Both the position numbers and the translations under genes were made by a program. DNA of 22,500 nt. Origin: Cryptococcus deneoformans JEC21 (Eukaryota > Basidiomycota > Tremellomycetes > Tremellales > Cryptococcaceae). The DNA is taken from contig NC_006685.1 of the NCBI RefSeq assembly GCF_000091045.1, forward strand, positions 1,316,201-1,338,700. The letters run 5' to 3'. Below are positions 1 through 10,908 of this stretch, in pieces (position 1 is the first letter of the stretch; each line of letters begins with the position of its first letter). The notes beneath the pieces are model-generated. The model did no database searches, was not told where the DNA came from, and saw only the letters and a list, made by a program, of their open reading frames with translations.

Positions 1-268
1 TATGAGGCCTATATGGGCTATTTGTGCTCATGATGGCCGTGGAAAGTGTTTTGAAAATGGATTTGTTGCGGATACTTTTGATGAAAATAATGGGACATGC
101 CTTCTTGGAGGATGTTTGGTGTGCCACTTTTGGAAATCGCCGGGGGGGGAGACCCTCCCCTCGCGGCTGGCGGTGGCGCGGGTGCCATATCCTCTATCCA
201 CATCCCAATCCCGTATTCAGATCCATACCTTGACTCTACGTTTACCACCACAACACAGTCATCCTCAA
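1..268. other. 5' flank of the Sec4-type gene, no gene seen
   Basis: No open frame here resembles a known protein, and the frames that cross it run out of frame into the GTPase gene. A run of eight G (142-149) is followed closely by a C-rich CCCTCCCC block, and the last 80 bases before the ATG at 269 are C/T/A-rich, as expected of a fungal promoter and 5' leader. No clear TATA box was found. It could also contain the 3' end of a gene lying to the left. Confidence 0.4.
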
Positions 269-1502
<1,234 letters not shown>

Positions 1503-1902
1503 CCGCAATGGATATGAATTCTGTATTCGTCGTCCTTTTGGCAGCAAAGGAGCGGCAGTCAATGAGCACGTGTATTGCCTTGATATAAATGACCATGGAT
1601 GCCCGTCAACATACAGTTATCCTATCATAGTTTTTTTTTTTAACTTTACCGAAGGTCTTTCAGTAGTCCTTTTTTTCTTCCTTCTCCGTTTTGACCTAGC
1701 TTTTTTTTCTCGCGAGATTCTATGTATTGTACGTGACAAATATGCTTTTTCTATCCAGATACACGCACATCGAATAGTCTTTTTTTTCCCCTTCTTTTCG
1801 TGAAGCAATCCGCTTATACCCAATGCATGAAGATTATTCCCTAGCTTTTGCAATTTTGCGATCTGACAACTGTTTCCAATACGCTATGAACGGTAATATA
1901 CC
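1503..1902. other. Convergent intergenic region with T-rich tracts
   Basis: This 400-base gap separates the stop codons of the Sec4-type gene (+) and GCV1 (-). It holds several runs of 7-11 T on the plus strand between about 1629 and 1793 and probably contains both 3' UTRs. No canonical AATAAA was found in either sense orientation. Open frames on both strands are low-complexity (Phe- or Lys-rich) and not convincing as genes. Confidence 0.6.
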
Positions 1903-3460
1903 TCACTTGAAGTACTTGGTAGGCACAAACGGCATGGGCTTGACGAAGGCATCCCTCAATTTTTTCCTCACCTCGACTTTGACTGCGGTACCCTTTTTAT
2001 GGGATCCGTTGGCAATGTATCCCATGGCGATGTTTGTGCCGAGTGTAGGGGAAGGAATACCAGAAGTGATTACACCTATTTTTTTATTTTTTATTTTGAG
2101 AAAGAGAGAAGGAGAGCAAAAGTCAGTGGAATTCAGGAACGTGAAGTACTACAAAAAGATCAACGATCGGCACTAACCAATTTCCTTTTCACCCAGCGCA
2201 TCCAAGACTTTACAACCTTCTCTCGCTGGGGAACCTATAACCTCAAAGCCGACCCTTCGCCTGGAAGGTCCGTTGGCAAGTTCCTCGAGGATTCTCGATT
2301 TTCCAGGGAAAGACGGCTGAGCGTCGGGCGCGCGTCTGTCCTTGCCTAATTATTTTTTAAAGGCATCATCAATGCGTGATGCGGTGATGAACCAAAAAGA
2401 CAACGTACCAATGACCCAGCTTAAACCGCCTTCCACGGGGCTCACGCTTTCGTCAAGATCGTGGCCGTAGAGACACATACCAGCTTCGAGACGGAGAGAG
2501 TCTCGAGCGCCAAGACCGATAAGCATGACGTCAGGATGAGAAGCGATGGTGTTGGAAAGAGCGAGAGTATGCTCTGGAGGAATCGATACCTAAGTGATGG
2601 GGTTAGTGGAGAGATAAAATGAGAAGCGGAAAGGAAAGGACAGGACCGTACTTCAAAGCCATCTTCGCCAGTGTAGCCGCCCCTGGCCACATGACACTTG
2701 ACGGTTTGACCGTCCATCGTCTTGATATCAGCAAAGACACTTGAACCGAATTTCACTTTGTTCAAGTCCTGGTCAGTGACTCGCTGAAGCACATCCTTGG
2801 CCTTGGGGCCCTGGAGTGCTAAAAGACCCCAGCCTTCAAGAGTCTCCCACTTGACTTCTCGTCCCTTGTGGGCGGCATTCCACTCTTCGAGCTTTTGCGA
2901 GATATGGGCCTTGTCCTCGACGGATCGGCCGGCGTTAGTGACGACGTAGAAAGCAGAATCGCTGTGCTTGGTGATGATGGTGTCGTCAATGATACCTCCT
3001 TGCTCGTTCAAAAGAACGGACAGGGTGGAGGTGAATGGTTTGAGCGAGTCGAGGGACGAGGGACAAAGGGTCAAGAGGAATTCCTGGGCAGTAGGGCCTG
3101 TAAAGTTGTGCTGCAGCATATGAGAGACGTCAAATAAGCCGGCGTCTGATCGGACGTGCTTGTGGGCGGTGACTGGGGACGGCGTGTGAGCGCGTGCTGG
3201 GTCTCGCGGGTCGCGGACAAGACTCACTCTGTCCTGTCTCGCCGTAGCTCAAGGGCATGCTGTAGCCCGCAAAGGGGACCATCTTGGCCTTGTGCTGCAC
3301 GTGGAAGTCATGGAGCGGTGTTTTCTTGAGCTGCATCGGGTGAGCGTGCGTGTGAGCGGTGGAGTGGGCGACGTACCTGTGCGAGGACGGCGGAGGTTGC
3401 GAGCGCACGTCTGGCGAGTGCGGCGACGGGTCTGGCGGTGGGGCGGGCGAGCGAGAACAT
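1903..3460 (-). CDS. GCV1: Aminomethyltransferase (glycine cleavage T-protein), mitochondrial
   Basis: T-protein of the mitochondrial glycine decarboxylase complex. It transfers the methylene group from the H-protein lipoyl arm to tetrahydrofolate and releases ammonia. Six exons in coding order: 3377-3460, 3228-3330, 2652-3172, 2409-2589, 2178-2345 and 1903-2075 (1230 bases, 409 residues, normal for the family). Residues 1-28 are rich in Arg, Ala and Ser with no acidic residues, a typical mitochondrial presequence encoded almost entirely by exon 1. Family signatures include LFDVSHM (75-81), [11 protein letters not shown] (226-236), [20 protein letters not shown] (261-280), a [19 protein letters not shown] block and the C-terminal [10 protein letters not shown]. 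Introns are 46-102 bases long. The 46-base first intron (3331-3376) is very short but is fixed by frame and homology. The start is divergent from the STIMATE-family gene. Confidence 0.95.
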
Positions 3461-3699
3461 GGCGGCGGTGGGAATGGGGGGAGGGGAGGGGAGGGAAGCG
3501 TATATATCTGTAAACGGCGGGCGAGAAATGGAAATCAGGCTCCCCCCGTTGGAAATCAGCCCCGGATCAACAAGTCTCAGGCACGGTGCATTTACCCGCC
3601 TTATCGCTCATGCGGCGGGCGCCGCCCGGCGACGTATATACATATCCCGTATTCCCCACTCTGGCTGCACTCACTTGCGCCTCTCTGCACCAACAGCAA
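3461..3699. promoter_or_regulatory. Divergent promoter, GCV1 / STIMATE-family gene
   Basis: Only 239 bases separate the two start codons. The region has one TATATA on each side: 3501-3506, which suits GCV1 and lies about 41 bases from its ATG, and 3635-3640, about 60 bases upstream of the ATG at 3700. Between them are a G-rich block beside GCV1 and the interrupted palindrome GGGCG-C-CGCCC near 3617-3627. No transcription factor site is assigned with confidence. Confidence 0.55.
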
Positions 3700-3940
3700 A
3701 TGCTTCCGGACAACTCCACAATCATAGACCCAGTAGGGCCGCCGCACACGCCCACAGACACGCCCGCAGACCCGCAGAGATGCAAGCTGCTCGGGACAAC
3801 AGGCCTCGTAGTGCAGGCACTCAGTAAGCACCTGTCCCGTCTCCGCTTTTCTTCCCACAACTCACATCGCACGTCCACCAGTGGGCATCCTCGTCATCGC
3901 TTCTTTGGTCGTTAAAAAACGGCTCGAAAAGAGGAAACGT

Positions 3941-3972
<32 letters not shown>

Positions 3973-5411
3973 GCAACTCGTCGGGCAGGCCGTCGTCCAT
4001 GCGCTCAACTTATTAGTGCGTTGTGTATCGGACACCGAGTGCCATCCAGCTGATGCAGGGATACAGATATCAGATCTGGTAGCGTCAGTGGGGAACAGCA
4101 ATCCATGTTCATTATATTTTCTAAACATTCTCATCGACACCACTATTGGTAAGTAGTGCAAGGACGACTAGTGCCACGTCTCATGCCAAGCTTACTTGGT
4201 ACTCCTCGCCCAGGTGTCGGAATCATCTTTCTCAGTCTCAAATTCTTTACATGGCTCTTTTCAAGCTACCTCGGTTATGACGGATTCATCAGCGGTAAAT
4301 ATGGAAACCCTCCTCAAGCCCTCTTGTAAGATTTTTTCTCCTCTTCCCAATTCAATCGTAGCACCACTTGACCATAATCACATATAGTTGGTGGAAACAA
4401 CTACTCACCTACGTATTTTCCATCATCATCATGAAACTCCTCGTCCTCCTCCCACTCACGCTTCCACGCATCTCTGACCTTCTTCTCCATTTGGGCCACT
4501 ACATGCTCGAGTACTTCTCTCCCTCCGTGCAGGTCATTTTCGTCATGGCCATCTTCCCCTTGATCATGAACATTGTCCAGTTTTGTCTGGTCGACCAGGT
4601 CATCAAGGCCGGCGGTAAAGCCGACGATGAGGAAGGCCGAATACATGATACAGGGGATGAAGAGGAAGGGTATAGCAGAGTACCTGACTGGGAGAATGAT
4701 TTGGATGGACATGGACGCAGGAGCGGAGAAGGGTCACCAAGGGAAATGACGAAGAAGGAGGAGGAGGAGACGACGGCAAGAGCGACCGGTATATCCACAG
4801 CCTTACCGCCATCATCGCCTCTTCTCTCACCCGCTCGTTATGACGGTTATGGAAGTACCACACCTAGTCCCGTGGGGAGCCCAACGAAATCTGTCGAGGG
4901 GCAGAATATGTGGACAAAGATGATGAGTAAGAGTAAGGATACAGGTGGCGGTAGTAGTAATAATGCCAGTTTGAAGGAGAGACATGGGGTAAACAGTAGA
5001 AAGTCTAGTAATACATGGTGGGAGTATCCGGACGACGAAGACGAAGACGGCGGAGGAGGGCTGGAAGCTCCCATACAGCGTAATACTCGATCTCACGCCC
5101 CTTCGCCAGAATCAGTATATCCAGCAGAATTACCTCCTCCATTTGTGGTAAACGGCAGCTCGGCGGCTGCTTTTCGCAAGAATTCACGGACGCCGCCGGA
5201 ATGGGGCGCGTCATCCACACACTCTTCTCATACTGCTCGACGATTGACATCAGAAGTCGAGCGGGAGGCAAGACTGACGTTGAGCCCGCCGCGGTCGCCT
5301 AGGGTAGAGAATAGTAGTAGTAGTGGTGGTGGTGGTGGTGGTGGTGGTGGTGGTGGTAATGGGCGGTCGGAAAGAGGGGAGGAAGTTGGTTTGGATGTCT
5401 TACGGAGGTGA
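3700..5411 (+). CDS. STIMATE / yeast YPL162C-family multipass membrane protein
   Basis: Five exons: 3700-3823, 3882-4015, 4067-4148, 4214-4325 and 4388-5411 (1476 bases, 491 residues). The membrane domain spans about residues 28-224 and carries family marks: CKLLG (28-32), SWRIWFLDVSKQ, NPCSLYFLNILIDTTIG, WWKQLLTY and a hydrophobic run ending near QVIKA. In animals STIMATE (TMEM110) is an ER protein that promotes STIM1 activation; the yeast homologue is a vacuolar membrane protein of unclear role. Fungi lack STIM/Orai, so the animal function cannot simply be transferred. Residues 225-491 form an acidic, Ser/Gly-rich, probably cytosolic tail ending in four Ser and eleven Gly encoded by trinucleotide repeats. 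For the second intron (4016-4066) I chose the phase-0 acceptor after ATACAG because it restores a continuous family block; other AGs nearby need a weaker donor. Confidence 0.9.
5313..5357 (+). repeat. AGT/GGT trinucleotide microsatellite in the coding tail
   Basis: Four AGT units (5313-5324) are followed by eleven GGT units (5325-5357), all in frame, encoding Ser4-Gly11 near residues 460-474 of the STIMATE-family protein. Repeat-number changes here would keep the frame, so strain-to-strain length variation is expected. Confidence 0.95.
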
Positions 5412-5958
5412 TTGTCACGTCGTAATTAGTGTGTCATGTTTCCGTCGTTTCTTTCCGCACAACCGTGATTTCTTTCCGCACAAAATAAAAAAGGTGTATC
5501 GATTATTATCATTATTCTTGCATTTAGCTGAGGGGTAGGATCATTCAGCAACGCGCGATTGGGATGATGCATGTAATGTTGTTGGACTGATAATAACGCG
5601 TCGTCATGAGATACGTAGTACTCTAATCTATCCGTCGGTGGAGTCTGGACCGGGTATCGATTGGCGTAATGAGCACAGCTCGGCTGGGCATTCCTATGCT
5701 GCATGCATGTGCCCAGACATTACCTCTTACCTTTCCTCTCCTCTTCTCTGCACATCCATATGTCCATTCCGTTGTGAAACACATAGCTTTTACGCCACCC
5801 GGGTGCGCAGCGACTCTGGAGGAGATAAATAACTTTTTCCGAGTCTCGTACCGGCCCGACGCAACTCATCCACCAATAAATATTTTTCATCATTTTCGTC
5901 ATACACCCTTCCGCCCACCATCCGATTTCCTGATAACCAGACCAACTCCGCCTCTGTC
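5412..5958 (+). other. Intergenic: 3' end of the STIMATE gene and kinase promoter
   Basis: The left part is the 3' UTR of the STIMATE-family gene. It has two direct copies of TTTCTTTCCGCACAA (5448-5462 and 5469-5483), directly followed by AATAAA (5484-5489), a plausible polyadenylation signal. The right part is the kinase promoter and leader, with an AT-rich AATAAATATT block (5875-5884) about 75 bases before the ATG and pyrimidine-rich sequence after it. Open frames in this gap do not look coding. Confidence 0.55.
5484..5489 (+). terminator. Probable poly(A) signal of the STIMATE-family gene
   Basis: Canonical AATAAA 73 bases after the stop codon at 5409-5411, directly after the second copy of a 15-base direct repeat. 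Function is inferred from position and sequence only. Confidence 0.5.
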
Positions 5959-8900
5959 ATGTCGCTCTTCCGCGACCTGCCCTCTCGCAACCTCAACATC
6001 CTCTCCTCGCCGCCAGATACAGCAACAACCGCCTCTTCGATGGCAAGAACATCCTCCAGTTCTTCGAGGAACGACCTTTTCACCACTTCATGGCAGCCAG
6101 AAATCCCTCCGCCACGTCCGCTTACCCACGATATCCCGAGCACTACTGCAACAGATGGGCGTGAAGAAGAACCTACGACAGACCCTTTGCATTTGCTCTC
6201 GTCCGCGAAAATTAGCAGTAATGGCGTGCATGCGAACACAATGCCTTTACCGATGAAGCGACGCGACTTTTCTCGTTATGACGCTAATCATACCACTCGT
6301 CACTCGGTTACTTCAAGTCCTGCCGAAAGTGGACGAAACAGCCCCATGCTTGTGGATGAATTTGGCGTGCCCAAACGGGGACACGTTCCGTCGTCCGTCA
6401 CAGCACCAACACACCAACGCCCCCACTCACAAACCACGAACCCAAACGCGCGCCAAGGCTCACCCCGCACATCCTCCTTCTTCGATGTCGTCCTCTCTAC
6501 CGATTTGCCGGCCCCACCACCCGCGCCCCCACGCGCGACACCCACACTCCATTCGATGCATGCGAGCAGTGGGAATAACTCGCCCAATAACCTTTCTCGA
6601 TCAACAAGTCTTCGTCGAGCACCACCTCCACCACTTTTGCCCCTCTCGCGTACAGGGTCGAACAATTATAATATTAATGGTGGTGGCGGTAGCGATCGCC
6701 AAAGGTCGTGGGAATCTTACACTTCCTCTATCCCTTCTTCACCTTCCGCTTCGGCATCGTACGCCACCGCGGAAGAAGATCCTTTATCTCCTCTACATCA
6801 ATCGCCACAGCTACCTCCTTCGCGCGCAGGACAAGCAGATTGGATCCCGCCTTTACCCCCAGCAGCAGACGACATCGAACTGCGGCTCGTGCCTAATTCG
6901 ACGTATTTGTTGGGAGAAGGGAGGTATGCAAAGGTTTATCTGGCAGCGTATAAGCGGACGAAAAAGTTGAAAGTGAGGGGTAAAGAAGAGTTACTAGGTC
7001 GGATCCCGCCTTTTGGGCATTCTTCTTTTACACCTGCCCCGGTCAGAGGAGAAGATAAAGCTGGAGCGGAAGAGAAGAAGGAGGTCAATGAAGACGGAGA
7101 TGGGCTTGTAGGTGGAGACTGGAAATTATGCGCCGTCAAGCGCTTGGCGCCCGATAGAGAATCACAGACCATGGGTTTGCGAGAGGCCTTCTTCTTGAAT
7201 CGATTGATGGCGACATCATCCCTCAGTGGAGACGGCCGACCTGTAGACTTTCCCAAGTCGGGAAGAACGAGAGCAGTCTCCCCTTTGAGGGACAGTTTCG
7301 GTCAGACACCTCGCCAAACAATGAAACATGCATCCAGACGCAGGTCACGTAACGGGAGTGTCTACATTACCAAACTCATCGCCGTAAAAGAAGATGTGGA
7401 GGGATTACCACACTCTGCCCATGTCCGCTCGACGTCCGACGCGATCAAGAGTCAAAAGACAAAAGCAAGTAATGGTACACTTACTCGTCAGCGAAGCTCG
7501 ACCATGCTGCCCCCACACTCACCAACGACCGCGCCAGTCAACCGTGTTGCCGCCAAAGTCTCTGTCGGGTGCTCCCAACCCGACATCACCAAAATTTCAT
7601 CCTTTCCTTCGTTCCCTTCACTTGCCCAGGCTATCCGGCAAGAATACGCTGCGCCGAGTTTATCGCGCCTCGTGTTAGTGCTTGAGCATGCGCCATTGGG
7701 CACGCTGGACAGGCTGTTGCGGACAAGTCCACAGTTGGTTGGCAAGAAACTGTGGGGGCGATGGGCCAGGGAAGGGGTGGAAGCGCTGGAGTGGGTGCAT
7801 GGGAAAGGAGTTGTACATGCTGATATTAAGCCGGGTAACTTGCTCGTACGTGGGAACATGTTTTTTTTTTTTTCTTCCTTCATGCACGCAGCTGACACGT
7901 GTTTTCATAGCTCACCACCGACCTCCACATCCGTCTCTCAGACTTTGGCTCGTCACTCCTCATTCATCCATTTCATCCACCTACAGATGGTCTCGGCCTA
8001 GGTACTCTGCCATTCTCACCTCCCGAACTCGTAGACCCATCAGTCACATTCTCCTTCCCAGTCGACATCTTTGCCCTTGGTGCCACTCTTTACCAATGCA
8101 TCACAGGGCGTGAGCCGTTCAGGGGCCTGAGGTCAATCGAGATGATGCACCATGTCAAAAAGGGTGGTTTATGGGCGTATGAAGAGGAAGAGCGTCTGAG
8201 CAGGGTAGGCGAACCTCATCGTGAAGGCATCCAAGCTGGAACACCTTATCCTTCGGCATGGCGAGATAATTACTCTGGCTCAACATCTCATATTCTTGCC
8301 GCTGGTGCCGGCGTTCGCCGTGCTGGATCTCTCCGTGTACCGCCCACGCACTCGACCTATGCGGAAGAACCTCTGCCGCCAGGTCGACCGAGGCTGAAGA
8401 GAATGACATCTGCAGAGTCGGTGCGTGCCAATGACGATGCGGGGAAATCCGAGTCACCGGCGGGCGTGAAACTGTGGGCGAAATGGGTCAAAGACGGTGC
8501 CGGTGTTGATCCTGTGACGGCTTTGCTGTCGGATGCAGATTTCCCGGCCGATGCATCCAAGGCGGGAGTGAGTCTCTTCAGAAGGGACAGTCAGAATTTG
8601 GGAAGGAGTGCGTCCATCAGAAGCGTTATCCCCGATATGACCTCGGCAAGGGTGTCACCTCCAGCCGATGCCGCTCCTAGTACTCCTCCAAGCCACCACC
8701 CACCTCTGACGCTAACCGTCCATTCCCCTCCCTCATCCGCACCTTCTCATTCGTCACCGCCCCCATCGCCGCCTCAGTCACTCTTACAGAGAGGTATTTA
8801 CGAATCGTACTCTGACGGTTCGCCTGCCATGTTGTTTTTGGATGGTACAGAGAGAGTGTCAGAGGACGTGCGAGATGTGCTGAGGGGCATGTTGGAACCT

Positions 8901-9032
8901 GACCAGTGGATAAGATACGGAGCGAACGAAGTTCGAGAGAGATGGGATGAGCTAGGAGTAGGGATCGAGGAGGACATTGAGCCTGAAGAGGCTGGACAAG
9001 GCCAGGGGGAAGGTGCAGATGAGCGAGAGTAG
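5959..9032 (+). CDS. Large Ser/Thr-type protein kinase with split catalytic domain
   Basis: Two exons, 5959-7845 and 7911-9032, give 1002 residues. Residues 1-300 are Ser/Pro/Thr-rich and probably disordered. The kinase domain starts near 312: glycine loop GEGRYAKV (319-326), ATP Lys in CAVKRL (K394), a likely helix-C Glu in the ESQTMGLREAFF stretch, catalytic loop HADIKPGN (620-627), DFG (640-642), PPE in place of APE (666-668) and DIFALG (681-686). HAD replaces HRD, so this is a non-RD kinase, but the catalytic Asp622, Lys624 and Asn627 are present. There are two long inserts, about 140 Ser-rich residues between helix C and the hinge, and about 210 in the C-lobe before the closing EDVRDVLRGML...ERWDELG segment. 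I could not assign a subfamily. The intron after NLL is fixed by the in-frame join to LTTDLHIRLSDFGSS; reading through it would hit a T-run and a stop before the activation segment. Confidence 0.88.
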
Positions 9033-9318
9033 TAGTGTAACTTTCTGATAGGAACGTGGCTTTTATTTCAAAATAAATGGTCCCTTTTTGGACTGAGTAA
9101 AATACGTGTTGTTGGGATTAGGGCGTATCAATTTGTTGTACGATGAGAAGAAATATTAATACCGTTAGATCAACTTTATACAACTTTTAGAATGCATATC
9201 TAGCTAATCCTCTATGTCCGACAATGATAACGATACAGACAATGTTACGACTTTCGCCACGCCATAAAAAAGAGACGGAGTGCAAAATCGGGCACTATTC
9301 GTCTTTAGCATCTATCCT
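9033..9318. other. Convergent 3' region between kinase and Nepro-like gene
   Basis: AT-rich, 286 bases, with no gene. A TTTATT (9062-9067) and an AATAAA (9072-9077) lie five bases apart, giving poly(A)-like signals on both strands. The plus-strand copy sits 40 bases after the kinase stop and is the more plausible one. Confidence 0.55.
9072..9077 (+). terminator. Probable poly(A) signal of the kinase gene
   Basis: AATAAA beginning 40 bases after the stop codon. The adjacent TTTATT at 9062-9067 would read AATAAA on the minus strand, but it is about 250 bases past the stop of the Nepro-like gene. Confidence 0.5.
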
Positions 9319-10408
9319 TTAGAAACCGAATATATCGTCCATAGCATCCTTCTTCTTTTTCTTTTTCGCCCTTGCCTTCTCATCGCCTTTCCCTTTTTCA
9401 TGTTTCACGACTCGACTTTTCTTCTTGGGAATAATGTCTCCCGCAGTAGAGAGCTCTTCTGGTGTCATGGCATCTGAGGCGTTGGTACCCGTCTCAACAC
9501 GCCGCTTCTTCTTCTTATCTTTCTCATTTGAAGATGTGTCAAGTAGCTGGTCGATCTGTAGAGAAGGGGGAAGTTCGACGGGTTTTGAGACGATTGTTGT
9601 TTCCTTTTCCAAGCAGCCGTTTCCCGGGGCTACTGTAGATGACAACACAGCAACAGCGGAAGCGACAAGTTTCCCGGGTTTTGGAGACTTGGATGAAAAG
9701 GCGGATCTCTCGGATATCGATCCCGGACTTGCCTTTGATACCGGGCCAAGGGATTGGTTGGATCGCTCAATCACTTCACCCACCTCCAAGTCCGCCCCCA
9801 TCTTCTGGATAGCATCAGCAAGCAGTGTATCCATAGCGACTTCATTGGTCTTCTGATTCTTTCCGGCCCCGGTTTTCCTTTTTCCATTGGTCTTCCGCCC
9901 GGCAGAGATTAAGAGCTCCTCCACATCCATTTCAAGGGAATTTGCTAAGCTAACTGTCATAGTGAACAGCCTAGCATAGATAGATAAGACAGTGGTTTGC
10001 AGAGGCAGGAAGTGGTATAGATCGATGATCTGTGAAGTGATGTACTGAGCACTGAAGAGCATTCTGATCATCTACGGGTTGTCAGCATGGGCTTCCAGAA
10101 TTTGTGTTGTGACAATATCGACCCACCTTTTTAACCAAATTCTCCCCTTTCCCTCTCCATGCGATGCAAGCTTCTCCCCTCCGTTCTTCCGGTATTTTCC
10201 GGACATGTAGCATCATAGCTTTTCCTATCCTAACTACCCCTTCCATCCGTTGGAGAAATAGCTGTGAGCGATGTTGAGCTGATGCCCGTTTTATAAAAGT
10301 TTGAAGGAGGGCAAGCTCTGTTGACAGGTGTGAAGGAAGGGAAGCATGGAAGTGAGGAGAAGACGAAGACGACGCAGAAGTAGAGTATCCTGAAGAATAC
10401 GGAAGCAT
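9319..10408 (-). CDS. Lys-rich protein resembling Nepro/Rmp1 (RNase MRP-linked)
   Basis: Two exons, 10127-10408 and 9319-10071, joined in phase 0 across a 55-base intron, give 344 residues. The N-terminal half has a helical segment with an AQHRSQLFLQRM motif, then RMLFSAQYITSQ and a hydrophobic FLPLQTTVLSIYARLF block. This order (a QHR motif, then a helix ending in ARLW/F) recalls the N-terminal domain of Nepro and the yeast RNase MRP subunit Rmp1. That match is from memory of the family pattern and is tentative. The second half is charged and low-complexity with several basic clusters (KKKKRR, KKKSR, a run of six Lys), fitting a nucleolar protein, and ends in DDIFGF. The start chosen is the first ATG in frame. 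The frame stays open without an ATG up to a stop near 10560, so an upstream exon is possible. Confidence 0.7.
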
Positions 10409-10908
10409 GTTGAGGCTTAGGGCCAGTGGGTGGCCGTATAAAGCACCTTTTAAACGTTGTTTTGAAGCATAAGAACTGAACAACCGACGAACGAACGTAT
10501 CTGAAAAACTCACCGCACACGCCGCAGGTACGGTCAAGATGGATCGAGTTCCGTCGGAAGGCGGAGTTCACCTCATCTCTTCGTTAAAAATAAATATTTA
10601 TCTAAGTCAGATAACGGAAAGAAGATATGACGAGCTAAATCATAATTATCCGTCAAGAATGTCTGCGTTAACGTATAATAATATATGTATGCATGTCGAT
10701 AAAAGCTTAAGGTTCTTTGCCTCGATATGATCTACTACACCAATCTTCATCTCTCACTGAATATCGCAGCCTCGGCGATTTTAAAAGCGAACACTACTAG
10801 ACTGTATGTTTAGGAGTGGCTCGCTACCATTTGTAAAAGAAGTAGTCAGTGAGATACGGGGCTAAGCGCTAAATATGACTCGACTTACCAGAATATTTGG
10901 ATTTCGTC
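10409..10908. other. Intergenic, 5' of the Nepro-like gene and 3' of the Ser-rich gene
   Basis: Contains the leader and promoter of the minus-strand Nepro-like gene and the 3' end of the Ser-rich gene. The part from 10580 to 10700 is strongly AT-rich. The left part (10409-10537) keeps the Nepro-like frame open and could be coding if an upstream exon exists. No RNA gene was seen. Confidence 0.45.

Noticed and set aside
1823..2349. Plus-strand frames of about 115 codons
   Set aside because: They are antisense to the last exons of GCV1, whose protein matches on the minus strand are unmistakable.
3292..3915. Several GC-rich plus- and minus-strand frames around the divergent promoter
   Set aside because: They arise from high GC content and cross the starts of two well-supported genes out of frame.
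5669..6256. 195-codon plus-strand frame
   Set aside because: It overlaps the kinase start in another frame and has composition typical of a shadow of Ser/Pro-rich coding sequence.
6278..6970. 230-codon plus-strand frame
   Set aside because: Out-of-frame His/Pro/Arg-rich shadow of the kinase N-terminal region.
9425..9856. 143-codon plus-strand frame
   Set aside because: Antisense to the low-complexity half of the Nepro-like protein; no independent support.
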